Part shown: piece after piece, positions 1 through 6,926 of the stretch | Position numbering within the stretch: position 1 is the first letter of the stretch | Layout of the letters: each line of letters starts with the position of its first letter | DNA from: Gammaproteobacteria bacterium | GTDB lineage: Bacteria; Pseudomonadota; Gammaproteobacteria; Magnimaribacterales; Magnimaribacteraceae | Direction of reading: 5' to 3' | DNA: 17,581 bases | Assembly: GCA_002730855.1 (NCBI GenBank) | Contig: PCBA01000040.1 | Location: 1-17,581, forward strand | The notes under the pieces: model-generated | What the model saw: only the letters and a program-made list of their open reading frames with translations | Database searches by the model: none | Told to the model about the DNA's origin: nothing | Program-made: the position numbers and the translations under genes

Positions 1-434
1 AATCTGTCTAGATTTTTTTGAAAATAATTTGCCCCTCCAATTATACTTTCTTTTGCATTTGTCCTTTTTTGAATTCCCATTTCTTTGGCTGTTTTTTGTG
101 TGAGCATCATCATGCCTCTAACGCCAGTATTTGATATAGCTTTTGGATCCCAGTGAGATTCTTGGTAACTAATTGCTGCTATAAAAGTCCAGTGAACATC
201 TAAATCTTTTGAAGCTTCTCTGAAGTATTTTTCATAACTAGGTAATCTTTCTTCTACTCTTTCTAAAAAGATAGAGAAACCAACTGGATCAGTTTCCCAG
301 ATATTCTCTATATCATCTGAAATAAATTCATGATGTTGTTGGGAGTAAGAAGCTAGTACGGGAGCTTCAACTCCTACAAATGCCAACAATGCGATGAATG
401 AAAATAAAGAGTATTTAAATCTTTTTTTATCCAC
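1..434 (-). CDS. mltF: MltF-like membrane-bound lytic murein transglycosylase, 3' end beyond the window
   Basis: The reverse strand reads from a GTG at 434-432, with GGGGGGA just upstream as ribosome-binding site and an in-frame TAG 30 bases before it, so this start is well fixed. About 144 codons are visible. Residues 1-28 look like a Sec signal peptide (KKRFKY, then a hydrophobic stretch ending VLA). Residues about 50-144 match the transglycosylase (SLT) domain of MltF: YQESHWDP with the probable catalytic Glu92, then TGVRGMMMLT and later ESIIGGANYF. These enzymes cleave the MurNAc-GlcNAc bond of peptidoglycan to give anhydro-muropeptides. Divergent pairing with purL is the arrangement known in E. 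coli. Odd point: E. coli MltF has a solute-binding-like domain of roughly 250 residues between signal peptide and SLT domain, and here there is no room for one. The family call is firm; the exact subfamily is less so. Confidence 0.88.
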   Translation of the reverse strand, partial: MDKKRFKYSLFSFIALLAFVGVEAPVLASYSQQHHEFISDDIENIWETDPVGFSIFLERVEERLPSYEKYFREASKDLDVHWTFIAAISYQESHWDPKAISNTGVRGMMMLTQKTAKEMGIQKRTNAKESIIGGANYFQKNLDR

Positions 435-485
435 TTTCCCCCCAAGAAATTCTCTGGAAAACTATTGTAGAATTAAAATAAGGTT

Positions 486-506
486 ATTACTACATATAGT
501 AGTAAT
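486..506. promoter_or_regulatory. Perfect inverted repeat between mltF and purL, candidate operator
   Basis: ATTACTAC (486-493) and GTAGTAAT (499-506) are exact reverse complements around a 5-base ATATA spacer. No T-run follows, so it is not a terminator. Its place in a 143-base divergent control region suggests a dimeric regulator site. It does not resemble the E. coli PurR box. No regulator is known; the function is inferred. Confidence 0.45.
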
Positions 507-532
507 TTATCTCAACAGCCACTACATAAAGT
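489..532. repeat. Two near-identical 12-base motifs, ACTACATATAGT and ACTACATAAAGT
   Basis: ACTACATATAGT (489-500) lies inside the inverted repeat, and ACTACATAAAGT (521-532) is a second copy with one mismatch. The two starts are 32 bases apart, close to three helical turns. The second copy abuts the candidate purL -35 element, so binding could control purL. Confidence 0.4.
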
Positions 533-534
533 GT

Positions 535-562
535 TTTACTTAGTCAAACCTTTTATTACAAT
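535..562 (+). promoter_or_regulatory. Candidate sigma-70 promoter of purL
   Basis: TTTACT (535-540) and TACAAT (557-562) are separated by 16 bases. The -10 matches consensus in five of six positions, the -35 in four. Transcription would start near 569, leaving a leader of about 10 bases without a Shine-Dalgarno sequence before the purL ATG. This is a weak call from hexamers only. Confidence 0.3.
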
Positions 563-577
563 ACGAACTCAACCCTA

Positions 578-3500
578 ATGAAGTCAGTAATAGAAGTCTC
601 TTCAAAAGTAATAGCAATTAAGGGTTCAGCTCGATTGACAGAATTTAGAATAGATTCTCTAAAGAAAAAATTATCTTCTTATTCAAAAAAAACAAACCAA
701 CTAAATTGTAGTGAAATTTACTTCGCTTCTTTGAATGGTAATAGTCGCTCTAAAGATAAGAAGGAACTAAATAAACTTACTAAAATTTTATCAGCCGAAG
801 AGGCGTACGATTTTTTAAGTGAAGAATATTTAATCGTAATTCCTAGAAGAGGAACTATTTCACCCTGGTCTTCGAAGGCAACAGAGATTCTAAATAATTG
901 CGGCATTGGTTGGGTCAACAGAGTAGAAAGAGGTTTATGCTTCCATTTTGGAGAAGAAAGGTTTGATAAAAAAGAAGAATTAAGAACCATAGGAAAAATG
1001 CTTTCTGATCGAATGACCCAGGAGGTAATCCTAGATTTGGTTGATACCGAATCTATTTTCCTAAAACAACAACCCAGACAGCTTAATAAAGTAGATATTT
1101 TTTCTTCAGGTGTAGCTGAACTTGAAAATGCCAATATAGAATTAGGCCTCGCCCTGAATAAAGAAGAGATTAAGTATCTTTATGATAGCTATAAGGAAAC
1201 TAATTCTCCGCCTACTGATGCAGAATTAATGATGTTTGCACAAGCAAATTCCGAGCATTGTAGGCATAAGATATTTAACGCTGATTGGAAGATAGATAAT
1301 GAACTAATGTCTAATAGCTTGTTTGGAATGATAAGAAATACTCACAACTTAAATTCTTCTGGCGTATTGTCTGCGTACGAAGATAACGCAGCAATATTAG
1401 AGGGGCATGAGACTTCAAGGTTCTACCCTCAGAGTGATATATATAAAACCGTTAAAGAAAAGAATCATCTGGTTATTAAAGTGGAGACTCATAACCATCC
1501 AACTGCTATATCCCCTTTTCCTGGAGCAGCAACAGGATCTGGAGGTGAAATTAGAGATGAAGGAGCTACAGGTATAGGAGCAAAACCTAAGGCAGGATTG
1601 AGTGGTTTTTCTGTTTCTAATTTAAGAATCCCTAATTTAAAAGAAGATTGGGAGAGGCCTGAAGATTTTCCTAATAGAATAGCTAGTCCATTACAGATAA
1701 TGATTGAGGCACCAATTGGTTCTGCTGCCTTTAACAATGAATTTGGAAGACCCAATATTCTGGGATATTTTCGATCTTTTGAGATGGAATCCTGTAACAG
1801 AGAAAACAAAGTTATATATGGATATCACAAACCAATAATGCTAGCGGGTGGATTAGGTAATATAAAAACAGAGCATGTTAATAAGTGTCAGGTACCTGTA
1901 GGTTCCAAATTAGTAGTTTTGGGGGGACCTTCAATGCTTATTGGATTAGGAGGAGGTTCTGCATCTTCTCTTTCTTCAGGAGAAGGAGATACAGAGTTAG
2001 ATTTTGCTTCAGTTCAAAGAGAGAACCCTGAAATGGAAAGAAGGTGTCAAGAGGTTCTAGACAGGTGTTGGCAAAAGGCTCAAAAGAATCCTATTTTATT
2101 CATACATGACGTTGGAGCTGGAGGACTTTCAAACGCAATACCAGAGCTTGTAAAGGATAGCGGACATGGAGGTTTTATTAATCTTAGAGATATACCAAAT
2201 GCAGAGTTAGGAATGTCTCCCATGGAGATATGGTGCAATGAATCTCAAGAGAGATATGTCTTAGCTATAGCTGAAGATTCAATTAAAGAGTTTTCAGATT
2301 TATGCAATAGAGAGAGATGTCCTTTCTCTATCGTTGGAGAAATAACAGAAGGAAATTTGCTAGAAGTTTATGATAAGCATTTTGATAATTACCCTATAAG
2401 CTTATCCTTAGATATCCTATTTGGTAAGCCACCAAAAACTTCTAGATCCTTTTCTAGAAAATCAAAGGAATTCGGAGAGCTCAAGTTACCCAATCTAGAT
2501 TTCGAAGAACTATTATTTAAAGTCTTAAGACATCCAACAGTAGCTAGTAAAAATTTCTTAATAACTATTGGAGATAGAACGGTAACAGGTTTAATAAGTA
2601 GAGATCAGCTTGTTGGGCCTTGGCAGGTTCCTGTTTCAGATTATGCTATGACTAGATCAAGTTTCTCGGGGAGCTCTGGGGAGGCTATGTCTATTGGAGA
2701 AAGAACACCTGCAGCAGTAATAGACTCTGCTGCTACTGCTAGAATTTCTGTGGCTGAAGCAGTAACTAATATCTTATCTTCTGGGGTCTCTGAATTATCA
2801 AATATAAAGCTCTCTGCAAATTGGATGGGCTCTCCTGATAAATTAGATGGAGATCAAGATCTATATGATGCTGTAGAAGCTATAGGAATGGGTCTTTGTC
2901 CAGAATGGAAGATAGCAATTCCTGTGGGAAAAGATTCTCTTTCTATGTCTACTGAATGGTTAGACGGAGATGAGGAGAAGTCCGTAACTGCTCCTTTGTC
3001 TTTAATTATTTCGGCTTTTACAGCAATAAAAGATATAACTTTGGCAGTTACTCCTCAATTGATAGAAGAAGAATCTGAATTAATCTTTATTGATTTATCG
3101 AAAGGAAAATCAAGATTAGGAGCCAGCATAGTTTCGCAAGTATGCGGTTTGCTTAAAGGTGAAGTTCCAGACGTAGAATGTACCGAAGAAATGCCCAATT
3201 TTGTGACAGTTATTCATAAACTTTTATCTAAGAAAAAGATTCTTTCATACCATGATCGTTCAGATGGAGGACTAATTACGACCGTAATAGAAATGGCCTT
3301 CGCTGGAAGGTTAGGTGTGGATTTAAACATAGATTCTTTATCTGAAAGCTCTAAGTCTCTAATTGATATATTATTCAATGAAGAGCTAGGGGTTGTTATT
3401 CAGGTACGCGAGGAAGATAAATCTTTAGTTATGGAGGCACTAGCTTCTTGTTCGATGGCACAGTATTCGTATTCAATTGGTACATTAAACAATGATAAAG

Positions 3501-4486
3501 AAATTAAACTTATAAAAGGTAAAAGGACCCTTCATAGATGGTCATTAAGTGAACTTTTAAAAGAGTGGTATAAGGTTAGTTATGAAATACAAACGCTTAG
3601 AGACAACCCAAATACAGCTAAATCAGAATATATTTATGATGTTGAAACTAATAGAAAAGGAATAAAACCAAATTTAACTTTTAGCATTCCAAGAAGTTTT
3701 GATTTTAATCAGACTAAACCAAATATAGCAATTGTTAGAGAACAGGGAGTAAACGGGCAGGTTGAGATGGCAGCTGCTTTTGACAGAGTTGGATTTAACT
3801 GTGTTGATGTTCATATGACTGATTTAATCTCTGGTAATAAGAAGCTACAAGATTTTCAAGGCCTTGTAGCTTGTGGAGGTTTTTCTTACGGTGATGTACT
3901 GGGTGCCGGAGGTGGGTGGGCTACCAACATTCTTTACAATAAAGAATTAAGAAAACAATTTGGTGATTTCTTTTCTAATGAAGAAGTTTTTTCTCTAGGT
4001 GTCTGCAATGGATGCCAAGCCTTTTCTTTATTATCAAGTTTAATTCCTGGAGCGGAAAATTGGCCTCAGTTTAAAAGAAATACTTCAGAGAAATTTGAAG
4101 CTAGGCTTATCCAAGTTTTAATTCAAGAATCTCCTTCTATTTTTTTTAAGGGCATGGAAGGATCCACCATTCCTATTCCTGTAGCTCATGGCGAAGGAAG
4201 GGTTGAATCAAGCGAGGAAAACATTTCTTCAATGACCTCTGAAAAGCTGAATTCTCTAGCTTATTCCGACGACGATGGTAAATATACTGAGAGTTATCCG
4301 CAAAATCCAAATGGCTCTCCATTAGGTATTGCAGGAGTTACAAATAAGTCAGGTCGAGTAACCATAATGATGCCTCACCCCGAAAGGGTTTTTTTAACTT
4401 CTCAGCATTCTTGGCATCCTGAAGAATGGGAAGAATATGGGCCTTGGGTAAAGTTTTTTGCTAACGCTAAAGAGTTTATTGGTTAG
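578..4486 (+). CDS. purL: Phosphoribosylformylglycinamidine (FGAM) synthase, large single-chain type
   Basis: The 1302-residue protein is the gammaproteobacterial single-chain PurL (E. coli about 1295). It converts FGAR, glutamine and ATP to FGAM, the fourth step of IMP synthesis, in the cytosol. In order it has a PurS-like N-terminal domain, a linker, two AIR-synthase-like halves (note KVETHNHPTAISPFPGAATG and VGKDSLSMS) and a C-terminal glutamine amidotransferase domain. The amidotransferase nucleophile is Cys1143 in GVCNGCQ, with His1267 and Glu1269 in HPERV, so the enzyme looks intact. The start has no Shine-Dalgarno sequence (CTCAACCCTA precedes the ATG). The last 11 bases overlap the convergent Nudix gene. 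Codon use looks like the neighbours. Confidence 0.98.
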   Translation: MKSVIEVSSKVIAIKGSARLTEFRIDSLKKKLSSYSKKTNQLNCSEIYFASLNGNSRSKDKKELNKLTKILSAEEAYDFLSEEYLIVIPRRGTISPWSSKATEILNNCGIGWVNRVERGLCFHFGEERFDKKEELRTIGKMLSDRMTQEVILDLVDTESIFLKQQPRQLNKVDIFSSGVAELENANIELGLALNKEEIKYLYDSYKETNSPPTDAELMMFAQANSEHCRHKIFNADWKIDNELMSNSLFGMIRNTHNLNSSGVLSAYEDNAAILEGHETSRFYPQSDIYKTVKEKNHLVIKVETHNHPTAISPFPGAATGSGGEIRDEGATGIGAKPKAGLSGFSVSNLRIPNLKEDWERPEDFPNRIASPLQIMIEAPIGSAAFNNEFGRPNILGYFRSFEMESCNRENKVIYGYHKPIMLAGGLGNIKTEHVNKCQVPVGSKLVVLGGPSMLIGLGGGSASSLSSGEGDTELDFASVQRENPEMERRCQEVLDRCWQKAQKNPILFIHDVGAGGLSNAIPELVKDSGHGGFINLRDIPNAELGMSPMEIWCNESQERYVLAIAEDSIKEFSDLCNRERCPFSIVGEITEGNLLEVYDKHFDNYPISLSLDILFGKPPKTSRSFSRKSKEFGELKLPNLDFEELLFKVLRHPTVASKNFLITIGDRTVTGLISRDQLVGPWQVPVSDYAMTRSSFSGSSGEAMSIGERTPAAVIDSAATARISVAEAVTNILSSGVSELSNIKLSANWMGSPDKLDGDQDLYDAVEAIGMGLCPEWKIAIPVGKDSLSMSTEWLDGDEEKSVTAPLSLIISAFTAIKDITLAVTPQLIEEESELIFIDLSKGKSRLGASIVSQVCGLLKGEVPDVECTEEMPNFVTVIHKLLSKKKILSYHDRSDGGLITTVIEMAFAGRLGVDLNIDSLSESSKSLIDILFNEELGVVIQVREEDKSLVMEALASCSMAQYSYSIGTLNNDKEIKLIKGKRTLHRWSLSELLKEWYKVSYEIQTLRDNPNTAKSEYIYDVETNRKGIKPNLTFSIPRSFDFNQTKPNIAIVREQGVNGQVEMAAAFDRVGFNCVDVHMTDLISGNKKLQDFQGLVACGGFSYGDVLGAGGGWATNILYNKELRKQFGDFFSNEEVFSLGVCNGCQAFSLLSSLIPGAENWPQFKRNTSEKFEARLIQVLIQESPSIFFKGMEGSTIPIPVAHGEGRVESSEENISSMTSEKLNSLAYSDDDGKYTESYPQNPNGSPLGIAGVTNKSGRVTIMMPHPERVFLTSQHSWHPEEWEEYGPWVKFFANAKEFIG

Positions 4487-5027
4487 TATTTCGGGCCGGT
4501 CTTTCTATAGTTTGAGTGCTTAAAGGGTATTCTCCTTTTTTTTCATCTTGGAAATATTTCTTTAACACGATAGGGACAAAAGGGAACGCTAGTTCGTCCC
4601 AGGGAATTTCATTTTCGTTGAATAGCTTAACCTCTAAACTTTCAGGGGTTTCACTGAAATCGTTTTTTACTACATTAGCTAAATACAGCATATAGACTTG
4701 ATGTATTTGAGGTATGTTAAAGATGGCATAAAGTTTTCCCATTTCAACTTCTGTACTAGTCTCTTCCTTTGTTTCTCTAAAAGCACCATGCTCAACGGTC
4801 TCACCATTCTCTAAAAAACCAGCCGGTAAAGTCCACAAACCATATCTCGGTTGAATTGCTCTTTTGCAGAGAAGAACTTTATTGTCCTTAATTGGAAGGG
4901 TGCCAACTATCACTCTTGGATTAGAATAATGTATGGAATCGCAGTGGGTACAACAATCTCTTTCTAGATTGTCACCTTCAGGAATCCTTTTTTCTACTTT
5001 GGATCCGCAATCACTACAAAATTTCAT
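4476..5027 (-). CDS. Nudix hydrolase with N-terminal zinc ribbon
   Basis: This 183-residue protein starts with a zinc ribbon (Cys4, Cys7, Cys26, Cys29) followed by IHYSNP, the form seen in the Nudix_N_2 group. The Nudix box runs from Gly70: Glu76, Arg84-Glu85 and Glu88-Glu89 fit GX5EX7REXXEE, although the hydrophobic residue after RE is Thr86. A Nudix enzyme of this layout would hydrolyse a nucleoside diphosphate linked to another moiety. Relatives, such as the plant NUDT23 group, act on FAD and ADP-ribose, but the substrate here is not readable from sequence. AGGA lies 8 bases before the ATG. It is transcribed towards purL, overlapping its end by 11 bases, and divergently from the next Nudix gene. 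Confidence 0.92.
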   Translation of the reverse strand: MKFCSDCGSKVEKRIPEGDNLERDCCTHCDSIHYSNPRVIVGTLPIKDNKVLLCKRAIQPRYGLWTLPAGFLENGETVEHGAFRETKEETSTEVEMGKLYAIFNIPQIHQVYMLYLANVVKNDFSETPESLEVKLFNENEIPWDELAFPFVPIVLKKYFQDEKKGEYPLSTQTIERPARNTNQ

Positions 5028-5098
5028 CTTTAATCCTTTATTTCGGTTTAAGGCGCTGGAAGTATAAACTATCTATGTTAAACCTAATGAAATAAATA

Positions 5099-5677
5099 AT
5101 GCTTAATAAGATAACTGACAAATTAAGAGTATATGAAGGAAAGCCACCAGTTAATGAATTAAAAAAAGCTGCTGTGTTGATGGCCATAGTGGATAGTGAG
5201 GAACCGGAATTAATATATACCTTAAGGTCTAACAAGGTAGGTTCTCACGGAGGTGAAGTTTCTTTTCCAGGAGGAATGTATGAAGATGAGGATGGAAGCC
5301 TTGAGAGTACTGCTCTTAGAGAATCAGAAGAAGAGACTGGGTTAGATAGAAATAAAGTAAGGATTTTAGGTTCAACAGATACTATGGTTTCAAGGTTTAA
5401 TGTAAGTGTTACACCTTTTGTAGGAGTTGTTCCCTCTAACATTAGACTTAATGATGATTCTGAAGAGATAGAAGCTTGCTTCACAGTACCTATAAGTTTC
5501 CTACTTGAAGACAAAAGGTTTAGGAACGACCATATCAAAAAGAACGGAGAATCCTTTTTTATGCCTGCTTATAAGTTTGAATCTTTTATAATATGGGGAT
5601 TAACTGCAATGATGACAGTAGATTTTCTGAATATTACATTAGATGCTGGAATTGATTTAAAAACAGAAGGAAATTAA
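5099..5677 (+). CDS. NudL-type Nudix hydrolase, probable CoA pyrophosphatase
   Basis: In this 192-residue protein, residues 41-59 (TLRSNKVGSHGGEVSFPGG) match the UPF0035 motif that precedes the Nudix box in CoA diphosphatases, and the box continues with Asp65, Arg74-Glu75 and Glu78-Glu79 ending ETGL. The family cleaves CoA to 4'-phosphopantetheine and 3',5'-ADP, apparently for CoA turnover. The start has no good Shine-Dalgarno sequence. An upstream ATG at 5086 reads straight into a stop, so the ATG at 5099 is preferred. It heads a tight row of genes; the next begins 12 bases after its stop. A TATAAA at 5063-5068 could be its -10, but no good -35 goes with it. The substrate is inferred from the family. 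Confidence 0.9.
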   Translation: MLNKITDKLRVYEGKPPVNELKKAAVLMAIVDSEEPELIYTLRSNKVGSHGGEVSFPGGMYEDEDGSLESTALRESEEETGLDRNKVRILGSTDTMVSRFNVSVTPFVGVVPSNIRLNDDSEEIEACFTVPISFLLEDKRFRNDHIKKNGESFFMPAYKFESFIIWGLTAMMTVDFLNITLDAGIDLKTEGN

Positions 5678-5689
5678 CTAGGAGTACAA

Positions 5690-6208
5690 ATGTTATACAA
5701 ATTAGGCGAAGACGTACCAATTACTGATGATGATTATTATGTAGCAGAAAATGCCATAGTTTTAGGCAATGTAAAACTTTGCAAAGATTCAAGCGTTTGG
5801 TTTGGGGCTGTTCTGAGAGGAGACTTCGAGATGATTACTGTAGGAGAGAGAAGTAATGTCCAAGATGGATCAGTTTTGCACACTGACATTGGTTTTCCGG
5901 TAGTTATTGGGAAAGACGTAACGATTGGTCATAAAGCTACGGTACACGGTTGTTCAATTGGAGATGGAAGCCTTATCGGGATTAACGCTATCGTGTTAAA
6001 CGGAGCAAAGATTGGAAAAGGTTGTTTAATAGGAGCAAACTCATTAGTAACAGAAGGAATGGAGGTACCTGATGGGTCTCTTGTTATGGGTTCCCCAGGT
6101 AAAGTTAGGCGAGAATTAAGCGACGAACAAAGCGAGGGTTTGCTATTGCGAGCTCATCAGTATGTAGAGAATTCGAAACGCTTTAAAAATGAACTAGATA
6201 AGCTTTAG
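5690..6208 (+). CDS. Gamma-carbonic-anhydrase family protein (YrdA-like hexapeptide repeat)
   Basis: The 172-residue protein is mostly a left-handed beta-helix of hexapeptide repeats (for example VIGKDVTIG, SLIGINAIV, CLIGANSLV). The RGD at 43-45 and the three metal-ligand histidines His64, His81 and His86 are in the spacing of the gamma-carbonic anhydrase family, which forms trimers with zinc at subunit interfaces. A C-terminal helix follows. Many YrdA-like members show no measured carbonic anhydrase activity, so the reaction is uncertain although the ligands are intact. AGGAG lies 7 bases before the ATG. Spacing of 12 bases upstream and 9 downstream suggests operon membership. Confidence 0.93.
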   Translation: MLYKLGEDVPITDDDYYVAENAIVLGNVKLCKDSSVWFGAVLRGDFEMITVGERSNVQDGSVLHTDIGFPVVIGKDVTIGHKATVHGCSIGDGSLIGINAIVLNGAKIGKGCLIGANSLVTEGMEVPDGSLVMGSPGKVRRELSDEQSEGLLLRAHQYVENSKRFKNELDKL

Positions 6209-6217
6209 GAGAAAATT

Positions 6218-6922
6218 ATGAAAACAGAAGAAATTACTTATCAATATGAAGACAAAGATTATTTGGGCTTTGTTGCATACCCGGAAAAAGAAATAGCGCC
6301 TTTAGTTCTTATAGCTCACACCTGGGCTGGAAGGGATCCCTTCGTTGAAGAAAAAGCTAAGCAGTTAGCTGAACTTGGTTATGTCGCCATGGCAGTGGAT
6401 ATGTATGGAAATGGAAAAGTAGGCTTAACCACTGAAGAAAATCAATCTTTAATGACCCCTCTTGTTGAAAACAGAGACCAATTAAAAGGGATAATCAATG
6501 CTGCTTTAACCAACGGAAAGTCTCTCAAGGGAGTTGATATCAATAATATTGCAGCTATAGGTTATTGCTTCGGTGGTTTAGTAGTGTTGGATCTTGCGAG
6601 ATCGGGCACTGAACTCAATGGAGTAGTTAGCTTTCACGGTTTGTTGATGGGATCCGATATAGCTGAAACAGGAATAAAATCTAAGGTTCTGGTCTTACAT
6701 GGAGAGAGAGATCCAATGGTCCCTTTGGAGATGGTAGATGAGTTTCAAAAGGAAATGACGGAAGCTAAAGCTGATTGGCAATTACATAGTTACGGAAATA
6801 CTTATCACGCATTTACTAACCCTGATGCAAATGACCCTTCGCTTGGGACGCAATTTAGTGAAGATTCAAACAAAAGGTCCTGGCAGTCCATGAAAAACTT
6901 TTTTGATGAGATATTTTCATAA
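6218..6922 (+). CDS. Dienelactone hydrolase family protein
   Basis: The 234-residue alpha/beta hydrolase has the catalytic triad of the dienelactone hydrolase family: Cys117 in GYCFGG, Asp165 in HGERDP and His197 in NTYHAF. The oxyanion region is near HTWAGRD (34-40). Classical members open dienelactones in chloroaromatic breakdown, but no such pathway lies nearby. Housekeeping members of this family are common and their substrates mostly unknown. No signal peptide is visible, so it is probably cytosolic. TAGGAG precedes the ATG at good spacing. Its stop is 4 bases before the alaS ATG, suggesting translational coupling. Confidence 0.92.
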   Translation: MKTEEITYQYEDKDYLGFVAYPEKEIAPLVLIAHTWAGRDPFVEEKAKQLAELGYVAMAVDMYGNGKVGLTTEENQSLMTPLVENRDQLKGIINAALTNGKSLKGVDINNIAAIGYCFGGLVVLDLARSGTELNGVVSFHGLLMGSDIAETGIKSKVLVLHGERDPMVPLEMVDEFQKEMTEAKADWQLHSYGNTYHAFTNPDANDPSLGTQFSEDSNKRSWQSMKNFFDEIFS

Positions 6923-6926
6923 GTAA

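Noticed and set aside
718..1134. Minus-strand open frame of 138 codons inside purL, and similar ones at 1489-1809, 8651-9091 and 10319-10627
   Set aside because: Each lies wholly within a confident gene on the other strand, with Ser/Leu-rich low-quality protein and no recognisable motif. They are shadows of coding sequence.
5028..5098. Divergent promoters between the two Nudix genes
   Set aside because: TATAAA and TATACT hexamers overlap here, but no -35 at proper spacing was convincing on either strand.
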